This document shows positions 1-8,009 of a stretch of DNA of 39,990 nucleotides, in pieces (the stretch's first letter is position 1; each line of letters starts with the position of its first letter). The notes under the pieces were generated by a model. That model was given only the letters and a program-made list of their open reading frames with translations, searched no databases and was not told where the DNA came from. A program made the position numbers and the translations under genes. Source of the stretch: a virus; the IMG/VR virus record IMGVR_UViG_3300003322_000619, positions 1-39,990 of that record. One strand, written 5' to 3'.

Positions 1-256
1 ACGTCAGGAACCCGACCCACGCGTCGCTGAGGTGCAACCCGTATTGCGCCATGATGGCGACGAGCGCCGAGCCGGCAGCAACGTACAGACCGGGGGCGAT
101 CGGGCGTGTGCGCCACGCGATGAGCGCGGCCGAGAGGAAGGCGACGATTGCCGCCGCCTGCCCCGCCGAGAGGAAGTCGAGCCCCGTCGCGGCGGCCGAC
201 GTGAGTACCGAGCCAACGATGCCGATGATTACGGCGGGCTCACGAACGATAGTCAT
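1..256 (-). CDS. Small membrane protein, C-terminal end outside the window
   Basis: An open frame begins with ATG at 256 and runs off the left edge without a stop, giving 85 visible residues. Three hydrophobic stretches (about residues 6-23, 32-48 and 55-70) are separated by short polar turns, so it should be an inner-membrane protein. I do not recognise a family. Lying next to the lysis cassette it could be holin-like, but this is inference from position and hydrophobicity only. No Shine-Dalgarno sequence precedes the ATG. A -10-like TACCCT ends six bases upstream, which fits a leaderless transcript, and a CCTAGCAG operator-like copy lies just beyond. Confidence 0.7.
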   Translation of the reverse strand, partial: MTIVREPAVIIGIVGSVLTSAAATGLDFLSAGQAAAIVAFLSAALIAWRTRPIAPGLYVAAGSALVAIMAQYGLHLSDAWVGFLT

Positions 257-262
257 GTCGCG

Positions 263-290
263 AGGGTAGCGCAGATTTTCCTAGCAGAGA
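263..290 (-). promoter_or_regulatory. Promoter with operator-like motif for the left-end membrane gene
   Basis: Read leftward, TACCCT (268-263) stands exactly six bases before the ATG at 256. A copy of the recurring motif, CTGCTAGG (287-280 on the minus strand), lies in the spacer region. No good -35 is visible. It fits the leaderless-promoter pattern seen at 2431, 11294, 30155 and 34051. Confidence 0.5.
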
Positions 291-336
291 CTCCCCGCGG
301 CCGGCCGGCCCGGGGCGGCACAACGAAGGGATCGAG

Positions 337-735
337 ATGATCAAACTCAAGGTGCGAGCCGCGCTCGTCGCGCTCGCCTTGGCGTTCGGACTGACGGCCG
401 GCGTCGCCGTCGCGCCCGCCTCGCCCGCGATGGCGAACGGGCCGTGCAGCAGTAACCAACTGTGCATGTTCCCGTGCTACCTGGGCGAGTCGTGCAACGC
501 ATGGTTCCGATCGGCCGTCTCGCCCGGGTGCTACCCGACCGGGGCGAACGGGTTGGAACACCTGACGTACAGCGTGAAGAACCTGACATCGAAGACGATG
601 CGGGTGTACCACTACGCCAACTGCTCGGGCACGAGCGCCCCGCTGTACGCCAACACGAGCGGCAACCTCGCGTATCCGTGGATCGGCGGCAATACGGCCG
701 ATCACACAGGAATCGTCGCGTTCCGGGTGCCGTAG
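337..735 (+). CDS. Secreted cysteine-rich protein resembling peptidase inhibitor family I36
   Basis: A 132-residue protein starts at ATG 337 with GAAGGGA six bases upstream. Residues 1-33 form a clear signal peptide: K/R at the N-terminus, a hydrophobic core, and an AMA cleavage site. The mature part has six cysteines (about 37, 43, 47, 53, 65, 96), aromatic residues and many Gly/Asn. This layout resembles the small beta/gamma-crystallin-like secreted inhibitors of family I36 (Streptomyces metalloproteinase inhibitor type); the family call rests on pattern, not on a search. It runs against the late genes and ends one base before the stop of the convergent 116-aa gene. It may act outside the host cell and be expressed separately from the lytic genes. 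Confidence 0.7.
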   Translation: MIKLKVRAALVALALAFGLTAGVAVAPASPAMANGPCSSNQLCMFPCYLGESCNAWFRSAVSPGCYPTGANGLEHLTYSVKNLTSKTMRVYHYANCSGTSAPLYANTSGNLAYPWIGGNTADHTGIVAFRVP

Positions 736-736
736 C

Positions 737-1087
737 TCAGCAGGGATCGAGCGGCAGGGGCGGGTTCGCGGCGCGCACCTCGTCGGTATGGCGTCGAGCT
801 TCGACGTCGAGCCGTCGCAGCGTAGCGCCGTCGGGCCCGCCCGGTCTCGGGCCGGCGACGAGCGCGGCATCGGCGCGCCGCTCGGCGTCGGTTGCCGCGG
901 CGATGACGGCCGTGCGCTTCGCGTCGGCCGCCTGCTGCTCGGCGACGCATTGCGTGAACGCGATCAGGCGCGCGCCGAGAACGCCCGAGACGATCAGGGC
1001 GAGCAGCGCAATCGCGGTCGTCGCCGCCCGGGCCGTCGGCGTGCCGGCCCACGCGAGCCACTTCGGGGGGTCTTCCGGGATCGTCAC
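737..1087 (-). CDS. Membrane-anchored protein of the lysis cassette (116 aa)
   Basis: The GTG start at 1087 overlaps the stop of the 50-aa gene (GTGA), so translation is probably coupled. One transmembrane segment lies at about residues 22-45, followed by an Ala/Arg/Glu-rich, probably helical tail with one cysteine. Being last in an endolysin operon, with one anchor and a long helical domain, it could be an i-spanin-like protein or a holin regulator. Sequence alone cannot decide. Confidence 0.65.
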   Translation of the reverse strand: MTIPEDPPKWLAWAGTPTARAATTAIALLALIVSGVLGARLIAFTQCVAEQQAADAKRTAVIAAATDAERRADAALVAGPRPGGPDGATLRRLDVEARRHTDEVRAANPPLPLDPC

Positions 1088-1236
1088 CGCTGCTTCGCCT
1101 TCCGGCGCTCGGCCGCCGCGCGGCGCTGCCGCACCTCGTGCTGCGCGAGCAGTTGCCGGCCGGCAAGCCCGATCCCTGACCAAACGACCGCCCACGCGAC
1201 CGCGTCGGCGACGTACTGCGGGTCGAGTCCGCTCAT
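1084..1236 (-). CDS. Tiny membrane protein of the lysis cassette (50 aa)
   Basis: It begins at ATG 1236 with GAAGG upstream and overlaps both neighbours by four bases (ATGA and GTGA). Residues about 8-28 (VADAVAWAVVWSGIGLAG) form one hydrophobic helix. The C-terminus is strongly basic and Gln-rich. The size, single helix, charged tail and place between the 76-aa and 116-aa membrane proteins fit a holin or antiholin component, which is inference. Confidence 0.65.
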   Translation of the reverse strand: MSGLDPQYVADAVAWAVVWSGIGLAGRQLLAQHEVRQRRAAAERRKAKQR

Positions 1237-1463
1237 CGGCGCTCGCCTTCCTCGTCGGCCGCTCGGGCAGCCTTGACCTTTCGGGCACCGCTTGCCCGCT
1301 TTCGGGCGATCGTATCGCCGCCCGAAAGGGCGAGCCACAGGGCGGCCGGAAAGCCGATCAGCACTGCGCTCGGTATCTGCTTGAGCCACAGCGAAACGCC
1401 GACCATGGCGAGCCATGCCAGCATGCCGACGAGCAGCACGAAGAGCCGAGCCCATTGCGGCAT
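1233..1463 (-). CDS. Probable holin, two-helix membrane protein (76 aa)
   Basis: ATG 1463 follows a purine-rich AGAGAGGCAGGG stretch; an in-frame start further upstream at 1547 would read through a strong hairpin and is disfavoured. Hydrophobic helices lie at about residues 7-27 and 30-48, followed by a highly charged tail rich in Arg, Lys and Glu. Two helices with a charged C-terminus directly after an endolysin is the usual look of a phage holin, which makes the lesions through which the endolysin reaches the wall. No family-specific motif was recognised. Confidence 0.65.
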   Translation of the reverse strand: MPQWARLFVLLVGMLAWLAMVGVSLWLKQIPSAVLIGFPAALWLALSGGDTIARKRASGARKVKAARAADEEGERR

Positions 1464-1488
1464 GCCCTGCCCTGCCTCTCTGAGTATC

Positions 1489-1526
1489 AACGGCCCGCCG
1501 CGCACGGTGCGTGACGGCGGGCCGTT
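1489..1526. terminator. Strong hairpin between endolysin and holin genes
   Basis: AACGGCCCGCCG at 1489-1500 and its exact reverse complement at 1515-1526 form a 12-bp perfect stem, extendable inward by CGCA/TGCG. No long T tract follows in either direction. It may attenuate or terminate the leftward transcript, or protect an RNA end, so that holin genes are expressed below endolysin level. Confidence 0.6.
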
Positions 1527-1574
1527 AAGAGAAACATAAAGGTTCACGTATCGAATCGGCAGGGGGGTCGGTGC

Positions 1575-2285
1575 TTACTTGCCGGCCCATGCCCCGAACA
1601 CGTTGCGGTAGATGTGCTCGGTCAGCACGCGACAGCTCGACGCCGGCTCGTGCATCCACGCGGCGATGTGGGCCGTCGTGTCGTCGCCCCACACCCCATC
1701 GACCTTCGCGCCCGTGAGCTTTTGCATGCGGGCGATCAGGTTGTACCCGGGCAGCTTGTCATCGTCGTCGCCCTGCTTGAGCTGCGGAATGACGACGGTA
1801 AGGGTCATGTTCACGGGTACCCTCGCAGGTTTCTTGTCAGCGTTGATCTTCGCGGCGATCCGAGTAACCTCGGCGATGCCCTTGTTGATCTCGAAGTGCA
1901 TGTCGTCGTCGGTCGTCGACGCGTAGTCGCCGCCCCATCGCAGCACGCCTTCGTAGTACTTGAGGCGATCGTGAATCTTCGCCTGTTCGGCCGGCGTGAA
2001 CGTGTCGCGGTTGCCCCGCGGGTGCTCCTGCCAGTTGAGGTCTTCGGCAGTGCCGCTCGCGTGATTGCTGAGCGTCTTCGAGCCGGCAATGGGGCGGTAG
2101 TTGTACCCCCCGCATTGCGCCTGCTTGAGCGGCTCGATCGTGCGGTTGAACCATGCGGCGAAGTCAAGCAGCACGACGCTCGTCGAGCCCTTCCGCAGGT
2201 TCAGCGTGACGCTCGACCCGGGAACGGTGAACTTCGAGATCAACTTCGGGTCGACTGAGTAGCCGTTCTGCGAGTACTCGGTCAT
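1575..2285 (-). CDS. Endolysin: M15-type peptidase with C-terminal peptidoglycan-binding domain
   Basis: A 236-residue lytic enzyme that should cut the peptide part of host peptidoglycan. Residues 73-82 read SNHASGTAED, matching the SxHxxGxAxD zinc motif of M15 (VanY/D-Ala-D-Ala carboxypeptidase-like) enzymes, with zinc ligands H75 and D82. MHFE at 129-132 supplies the third histidine. Residues about 178-212 (MQKLTGAKVDGVWGDDT) match the PG_binding_1 repeat. The start at 2285 is chosen because its ATG overlaps the upstream stop (ATGA). It heads the lysis cassette after the tail genes. No signal peptide is seen, so release should depend on a holin. Confidence 0.92.
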   Translation of the reverse strand: MTEYSQNGYSVDPKLISKFTVPGSSVTLNLRKGSTSVVLLDFAAWFNRTIEPLKQAQCGGYNYRPIAGSKTLSNHASGTAEDLNWQEHPRGNRDTFTPAEQAKIHDRLKYYEGVLRWGGDYASTTDDDMHFEINKGIAEVTRIAAKINADKKPARVPVNMTLTVVIPQLKQGDDDDKLPGYNLIARMQKLTGAKVDGVWGDDTTAHIAAWMHEPASSCRVLTEHIYRNVFGAWAGK

Positions 2286-2431
2286 GCGCAGCACCCCTCG
2301 GGGTCGACGGGCTCGTCGGTGCGGGCCGCGGCGGCGCTGTACGAGTCGGCCGGCATCTCGGCGTCGGCCTGCTCGTGCGGCGTCTCGTCGTAGGGCGGGA
2401 ACGGGCCCGCCTCGTTCGGGTCATCGGACAT
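2282..2431 (-). CDS. Small acidic protein upstream of the endolysin (49 aa)
   Basis: An acidic 49-residue protein, rich in Asp, Glu, Pro and Ala and ending in two cysteines, with no recognised family. Its stop overlaps the endolysin start, so the two are probably translated together. It has no Shine-Dalgarno sequence. A TACCCT hexamer ends six bases before the ATG, and an operator-like motif lies in the promoter spacer, so it appears to be the first gene of the lysis transcript. Confidence 0.65.
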   Translation of the reverse strand: MSDDPNEAGPFPPYDETPHEQADAEMPADSYSAAAARTDEPVDPEGCCA

Positions 2432-2437
2432 GCCCCG

Positions 2438-2467
2438 AGGGTACTGCGCCAACCTGCTAGGTGTCAG
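2438..2467 (-). promoter_or_regulatory. Lysis-operon promoter with operator-like motif
   Basis: Read leftward: -35-like CTGACA (2467-2462), an 18-base spacer beginning with CCTAGCAGG (2461-2453), -10-like TACCCT (2443-2438), then six bases to ATG 2431. The motif overlaps the stop of the 150-aa tail gene. The layout predicts a leaderless transcript whose promoter would be blocked by any protein bound at the motif. Confidence 0.55.
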
Positions 2468-2916
2468 TTCGCGATGCGATCGACGTAGAAGTACGCGGGC
2501 GCGCTGCCGGACGCGCGCACGCGGTGCGCGGTGCCCGTGCCCGAGCTGCGCTGACTGGTCAACACGATCGTCTTGCTCGCAGTGCTGGCAGCAGTCCATT
2601 CGGCGTAAATGTGCGCCTGCCACCCGTTACCGGAAGTATTGGGCAAATTGACCTGCTGTAGCTGTAGCTGCGTGCCGGCGAGCGTGTCTTCGCGTATGCG
2701 CATGTTCTCGGCGTCGGCCGAGACGTCGGTCGATACCCTGCCCTCGAAAACGATCTTGTATTTTGCGCCCGCGATCGCCGAGAACGTGACCGAGGTGACC
2801 TGCGTCTCGGTCGCCCCCCACGTCGACGTGTCGGCCGTCAGGATCGTCGTTGCGACCCGGTCGATGAGCTCGTTGATATCGCTCGCGAAGATCTCATCGC
2901 CGCCGAAAACGGTCAT
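2464..2916 (-). CDS. Small tail- or fibre-associated protein (150 aa)
   Basis: Starts at ATG 2916 with a strong GGGGAGGA site. The sequence is rich in Thr, Ser, Ala and Val in alternating polar/hydrophobic patterns, suggesting a beta-sandwich. The N-terminus (FGGDEIFASDINELIDRV) resembles short attachment segments of tail-fibre or receptor-binding proteins. It directly follows the large minor tail protein, so a role at the tail tip is likely. No catalytic motif is visible and I cannot name a family. Confidence 0.7.
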   Translation of the reverse strand: MTVFGGDEIFASDINELIDRVATTILTADTSTWGATETQVTSVTFSAIAGAKYKIVFEGRVSTDVSADAENMRIREDTLAGTQLQLQQVNLPNTSGNGWQAHIYAEWTAASTASKTIVLTSQRSSGTGTAHRVRASGSAPAYFYVDRIAN

Positions 2917-2931
2917 GCGTCTATCCTCCCC

Positions 2932-5900
2932 TTACAGCGCATACCGCGCGGGCGTTGCGATTCGGGCGGCCGATCCTGCCGGCAGCGACTTCGTGAACCC
3001 GTCGACGCCCCGCTGTAGGGTGCCGAGCTGCCGCCAGTTGAGGGCGTCAGTGCGCACGATATCGATGTCGTCTGTGTAGAGAATTGTTCCGTTTGCGGGC
3101 GAGCTGCCCATTGTCGGCCCGTATTCGATCCGGGTCGTCGAGGCGGGCGCAGCGCCGCTCGTGACCGATATCAGCGTCCACGTGTTCGCCGAGACAGCAA
3201 CGGCGTTGAATGCCGACGAGAGGTAAGTCACGCCGTTATAGAAATCGATGACGGCCGTCACGGTCCGGGCGACGGAGCAATAGACCCACATCGACGCCGT
3301 ATACGTTCGCCCGGGCGCGCTCGGGAGCGTCGTGCCGTGCTCTCGAATGAGCGCCTGCGAGGGACTACCCGAAACGACGAGCTTCGCCGACTTCGAGCCC
3401 GTGTGCACGATGCCCGTTTCGAGCGAGATCGTGCCGCCCGAGCCGATCCACCCGCCGAGCCCGTTCTCGAAGGTGCCATCGGCGAGCGCAACGCTGTCGG
3501 GCAAGCTCATGCCGATGACGCGGTTGATCTGCCCTGCGATGCGCAGGTCGTACGGGACGCTCGTGCTCGACCAGAAACCGTCTCGCGTTTCCATGACGAG
3601 GCTTACGAGCGTGTCGTCGTCGTCGAGGGCGAGCTCGGTATACGACCGCACGTTGTACCGGTACGTCGGGCTATCGAAGGTGCCGACGAGCCACGGCTGA
3701 GCGGGCGAGCAGGCGAGCTCGACTTCCCACTTGTAATTGTTGATCGTCTGCGTAAAGCCCTCGATGATGACGTCGATCACTTCGCCCGCGAGCTGCGCGT
3801 CGGGTGGGTTGGCGATCGTCAGGCGCGAGCCGACTCGGCAGGCGAGCCATAGCGGGATGAGCTCAGGGTGTGCGACGAGGTTGATCTTTATGCGTGGCCA
3901 GCGCAGATAGTTTGCGGTGCCGAGACTGAGGAACCATCCGGCGAAGTCACCGAGCCGCGCGTCGTACGCGATATTGAGCTCTTTGCTGTCGTCGTACGTG
4001 CCCGAGGCGTCGATAGACGCCTGATCGAGCACAGTGACTGACGAGCCGGCCGTACGACTTACCGTGATCTTGTTGCGCAGGCGGGCGTCGTCGTCGGTCG
4101 GCTCGGGCGCCTCGTCGAGGTGGCCGAGAGACCAATCGAGCGCGAGGGCAACCGTCGGGTTGTATCGACGTACGCGCGGGATGAACATGAGGGCATTGCC
4201 GCGCTCGCACAAGATCGCCTGATCGGCCGCCTCGCACTCGCGCAGCAGGTCGACAAGCTTGAGAGCGCGCTGCCGGCCCATCGGCTCGGTCGCGCCGCTC
4301 AGCCGGTAGATCGGTACGCCGTTCTCGTTGCACAGTCGCTCGGCCCGGTCGCCCGCCTGCTCGGTGCGGTAGCCGTCGGCGACGAGCATGAACGTACCGT
4401 CGACAAACGGAAGGTCGTTGTCGCCGAACCACAGATGCGCGACCGACATATTGTCAGACCCGCATATGATCGAGAAAAAGTCGGGTTTGGTCGAAGTGCC
4501 CGAATAGGTATCCTGTAACACAAAAAACGTACTACTGCCGACTTGATGCCAGATGAGGTCAACCGTAACGGTGCCACCCGAAACGTTCGTTTCGAGCTGC
4601 ATTGCTACCCATTTGGTCGGGTCTACTGCCCATAGGCTGCCGGCGTTGGCGATGAGCGTGTTGTCACGGTCGTAGCCTTCCCACGCGACGTTTGCCGAGT
4701 CGACGTGCAGCTCGAAGCGCGTCATCGTTCCCGAGCATTTGATCTCTACCATTTCGGTAGAGATTGACGGTAGGGAATCCATCCGGAAGAACCACAGGGC
4801 GGCGAAACCGTCGGGCGTCGAGCGGCTCGGAATCGGGACATTAATGATCGACGAAGCGGCCGTATTGAGCACGGCGGTCGCCTGCGATCCGTTGAGCGTG
4901 TCGTCAGACCCGAAGGTGACATCGAAGGGCGTGACCGGTCGGCCGCCCGAGGCTTCGAGCGCCTGCTGTGCGCCCGACTGCTCTTCGAGCGGGTAGTAAG
5001 CGAAGGTCGTGACGCCGCGCGTCGCCTGCGAGCCGAGCTGATTACGAAGCGGGCTATTGACCGGGCTGCTGCCCTGCGAGAGGCGCCGCAGGATGCCGGC
5101 CGCCTCGATGGGTAGGGTCGAGTCCTGCCCGCTCTTCTCGGGCCACTTAGGCGACCACTCGGGCACGTTTCCGGACCACAGGATATTGGTCACGGCGAAG
5201 TCATCGATCTTGGCGACGTACGAGCCGGCGTTCGTGTTGATCCGCCAACCGAACCACCCGACGTTAGCGCCTTCGAGCGAGTCGTCGACGGTGGCGCCCT
5301 GCCACGTATCCGGCTCGTCGGTCACAGCGCCGAGCCACGCCTTGACCATGATGTATGGGCCGTCGGCGCGCGCCTTCCCCCACACCTTCGTGCCGGCCGA
5401 GTAGCTCAGCCCGGTCGCCGTGAGCCCGAGCAGGTCGGATTGCACGCCGAGATACTGCCGCTGAACCTTGACGGCGATCGTGCCGGCCGCTTGCAGCTCG
5501 ACGTGCGCCCGGATGTAGTTGCTCGTGTCCGTGTGGCGCAACACCGCGGCCGAGACGAAGCTCGCCCCGGTCGGCATGACGTCGAGCGTCGTTGACCACG
5601 TGACCTCGGCGTCGGGCGAGCCGGCATTCGTGACGATGTTGATGCTCGCGTTGTTGGTCGGGAGAGTGACTGTGCCCTGCGCGCCGTTGACGGCGTAGAT
5701 CGAGCTGCTCGACGACCACGCGAAGCCCTCGGGGGTCGAGCCCCACCCGGGCGAGACTGTGCGCGTGAAGGGGTCGCTAACCCGGTCCATGACGTATCTG
5801 AGCGGCGTTCCCTGCCCAAGTGCGCCGTAGTAGGGCCCGAGGATATTGCGCGGGCTGAGGCGGCCATCGCGGTTGTCCATCGTCGCCGAGAACGAGCCCG

Positions 5901-6063
5901 CCTCGACCTCGTTCGCCTCGTCGTCACGGCCGGCCGTGATCGAGACGTCAACCTTGGCGCGGCGCTTGCCGGCATCGACCCACACGTACGCCGAGGGGTC
6001 GCCCGCAGGGTTGGCGCCCGGGGCGATCTCAACGCGCGTTTTGATCCTGGCTTCGCTGGTCAC
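2932..6063 (-). CDS. Large minor tail protein with C-terminal carbohydrate-binding-like region (1043 aa)
   Basis: Follows the tape measure with a GTGA overlap (GTG at 6063), the usual place for tail-tip/baseplate proteins. The N-terminal about 100 residues resemble phage tail hub proteins (SFSATMDNRDGRLSPRN). The middle has lectin-like beta-rich stretches (about 110-290 and 370-560), and around 560-800 a hub-like segment resumes. Residues about 860-1000 (ENGLGGW, GSKSAKLVVSG, TYTASMWVYCS, TDDIDIV) match the look of CBM4/9-type carbohydrate-binding modules. It probably contacts host wall sugars or forms the tip base. Domain limits are estimates by eye. Confidence 0.85.
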   Translation of the reverse strand: MTSEARIKTRVEIAPGANPAGDPSAYVWVDAGKRRAKVDVSITAGRDDEANEVEAGSFSATMDNRDGRLSPRNILGPYYGALGQGTPLRYVMDRVSDPFTRTVSPGWGSTPEGFAWSSSSSIYAVNGAQGTVTLPTNNASINIVTNAGSPDAEVTWSTTLDVMPTGASFVSAAVLRHTDTSNYIRAHVELQAAGTIAVKVQRQYLGVQSDLLGLTATGLSYSAGTKVWGKARADGPYIMVKAWLGAVTDEPDTWQGATVDDSLEGANVGWFGWRINTNAGSYVAKIDDFAVTNILWSGNVPEWSPKWPEKSGQDSTLPIEAAGILRRLSQGSSPVNSPLRNQLGSQATRGVTTFAYYPLEEQSGAQQALEASGGRPVTPFDVTFGSDDTLNGSQATAVLNTAASSIINVPIPSRSTPDGFAALWFFRMDSLPSISTEMVEIKCSGTMTRFELHVDSANVAWEGYDRDNTLIANAGSLWAVDPTKWVAMQLETNVSGGTVTVDLIWHQVGSSTFFVLQDTYSGTSTKPDFFSIICGSDNMSVAHLWFGDNDLPFVDGTFMLVADGYRTEQAGDRAERLCNENGVPIYRLSGATEPMGRQRALKLVDLLRECEAADQAILCERGNALMFIPRVRRYNPTVALALDWSLGHLDEAPEPTDDDARLRNKITVSRTAGSSVTVLDQASIDASGTYDDSKELNIAYDARLGDFAGWFLSLGTANYLRWPRIKINLVAHPELIPLWLACRVGSRLTIANPPDAQLAGEVIDVIIEGFTQTINNYKWEVELACSPAQPWLVGTFDSPTYRYNVRSYTELALDDDDTLVSLVMETRDGFWSSTSVPYDLRIAGQINRVIGMSLPDSVALADGTFENGLGGWIGSGGTISLETGIVHTGSKSAKLVVSGSPSQALIREHGTTLPSAPGRTYTASMWVYCSVARTVTAVIDFYNGVTYLSSAFNAVAVSANTWTLISVTSGAAPASTTRIEYGPTMGSSPANGTILYTDDIDIVRTDALNWRQLGTLQRGVDGFTKSLPAGSAARIATPARYAL

Positions 6064-8006
6064 GCTAGCTGCACCTGCCCATTACCGCCGTTCTTCACGC
6101 GGAAGCTCTTGCGTATCCAGCGCCGGAATTCCTGCTCGCCGCCGGGCACGATCTGCACGATCACGGGCCGATCGTCACGGCCGTCAAGCTGCGGCATGCG
6201 GTCGAGCGGCACAACCGCCTCGTCTTGCCCGCCCTCGCCGACATTGACCAGCGTGCCGCCCGCGGTCGACTTGACGAGCCCGCCGTCGGCGAGCTGCGGA
6301 ATGTTCGGCACGCCGATCGTACCGCCGCCGAACTTGTGCCCGAATACGCTGAAAGAGGGAATGGTGAAGTGCAAGGAATTCCACTTGCCGATTACCCAGT
6401 TTATCGCGACCCGGAAACCTGCCTTTAGGCCATCCCACATCGACGAAAGAGCGCCCTTGATCCGGCCCGGAATTCCGCGCACGAAGTTAATGAACGACGT
6501 CAGCTTGCCGATCATCCAATTTACAGCCGCAATGGCTGCATTGCCGACGGCCTTGTAAATGTTAATCCAGAATGTGAAATATAGCTTAATCGCTGCCCAA
6601 ACGCCCTTCGCGAAGGCGACGATCTTATCCCAAAGCGCCTTAAAGAAATTGGCAAATGGGCCCGCGAACCATGCGCCGACGGTCTTCATGAAGCCCCAAA
6701 CCGCGGCCCAGATCGTCTGAAAGAATTTCGTCTTAGTCGCGAGGTACACGATCACCGCAATAAGCGCGATGATGCCTAGGACGATCCACGTAACCGGCGA
6801 TAGCGCAAGCGCAGCATTCCATGCCCATTGCACAGCGACCATGACGGCAATTGCCGCGGCGAGCACGCCGAGCCCGATCGCGAGCGGCGTGACCCAATCG
6901 CTATTCTTTTTCAGCCATCCGAACGTCGCCTCGATGACCGGGATTGCCTTCGCAAGCTGATCAGTGAGCCCAGATTGAAGCTGCCGCTTGAATGATTCCA
7001 GTTTGGCGCCGGCCGACTGCTCAAGGGTGTCGCCCGCACGGGTCGCGGCGCCCGCGAGGTTGCCGAGCCCCTTCGTCGCCGTCGCGGGGTCGAGCTTGAA
7101 CAGGGCAGCGCCGAGGTCTTCGGCCTTCGTACCGAACAGGTCGACTGCCGCCGCCTGCTGCTTGACCGGGTCTTTGATCGCCTTGAGCTTGTCGAGCACG
7201 GTCGCGAGAGCGCCGCTCGCTCGGTCGCCACCCGCGGCGAAGTCGGCGGCCGTTTTCTTGGCGTTGAGCCCGAGCAGTTGGTAACCGGCCGCGGTCGTCT
7301 TCGAGCCGTCGATCGCTCGGATCGAGAGCTCTTTCAGGGCGTCGGCAACCGTGTCGGCATCGCGTGCGCCGCCCTTGAGTCCCTGCGAGAGCAGCCCGAG
7401 CGCGGTCGGCCCGCTGATGCCCAGCTTGCGGAATTGCGTGCTGTACTCGGTGAACGTGTCGAGCAGGTCATCGGCCTTGTTGACGCCCGTTTCGACGCCC
7501 CGCTGTATGACGTCGAATGCCTCCTGCGCGCTACCCGCAAGCCCGGTCTTGAGCATGGTCGAGACGGCGGTCGCAACTTCTTTCGTACTGCTCTCGGTCG
7601 TCTTCGAGAGGGCGATGAGCTTGTTGCCGACGGACTGAATAGCGGCGTCCGACGCGTCTTCGGGAACGAGCTTGTTTTGCCAGATATCCCGGATCGCGCC
7701 GGCCGACTCTTCCATCGAGTCGGCGACGCCCTTCGCATAAACGGCGCCGGCATTCTTGCCCATCTCGGCCGCGAACTCGGGCGACCCGCCGAGCTGCGCT
7801 TGCAGCAGGGCCATCGGCTTCGACGTCTCGATGATGCTGTCGATACCGGCGAGCAGGGCGGCGCCGACCGCCGCGCCGCCGATGGCGGCAGCTTTGGTGA
7901 CGCCGGCCCACGTTTTTTTGAGCTTGCCTTCGACCTCGCTCGCGCCCTTAGCGACCTCTTTGGTATCGAGGCCGATCTCGATGAGCAGGTCGGCGAGTGT
8001 CGACAA
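6060..8006 (-). CDS. Tape measure protein (648 aa)
   Basis: Sets tail length and is ejected during infection. It starts with TTG at 8006 after GGGAGG. Residues 1-340 are helical and Ala/Gly-rich with a pattern typical of phage minor tail/TMP proteins (TEYSTQFRKLG, DLFGTKAEDLGAAL). Two strong hydrophobic helices lie at about 374-395 and 401-424, followed by Trp-rich amphipathic segments, and a Gly-rich tail (GGTLVNVGEGGQDEAVVPL) common in TMPs. At roughly 1.5 angstrom per residue the tail would be near 100 nm. It follows the chaperone genes as expected. Its 6.3-6.8 kb part is noticeably less GC-rich than the rest. Confidence 0.93.
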   Translation of the reverse strand: MSTLADLLIEIGLDTKEVAKGASEVEGKLKKTWAGVTKAAAIGGAAVGAALLAGIDSIIETSKPMALLQAQLGGSPEFAAEMGKNAGAVYAKGVADSMEESAGAIRDIWQNKLVPEDASDAAIQSVGNKLIALSKTTESSTKEVATAVSTMLKTGLAGSAQEAFDVIQRGVETGVNKADDLLDTFTEYSTQFRKLGISGPTALGLLSQGLKGGARDADTVADALKELSIRAIDGSKTTAAGYQLLGLNAKKTAADFAAGGDRASGALATVLDKLKAIKDPVKQQAAAVDLFGTKAEDLGAALFKLDPATATKGLGNLAGAATRAGDTLEQSAGAKLESFKRQLQSGLTDQLAKAIPVIEATFGWLKKNSDWVTPLAIGLGVLAAAIAVMVAVQWAWNAALALSPVTWIVLGIIALIAVIVYLATKTKFFQTIWAAVWGFMKTVGAWFAGPFANFFKALWDKIVAFAKGVWAAIKLYFTFWINIYKAVGNAAIAAVNWMIGKLTSFINFVRGIPGRIKGALSSMWDGLKAGFRVAINWVIGKWNSLHFTIPSFSVFGHKFGGGTIGVPNIPQLADGGLVKSTAGGTLVNVGEGGQDEAVVPLDRMPQLDGRDDRPVIVQIVPGGEQEFRRWIRKSFRVKNGGNGQVQLA

Positions 8007-8009
8007 CGG

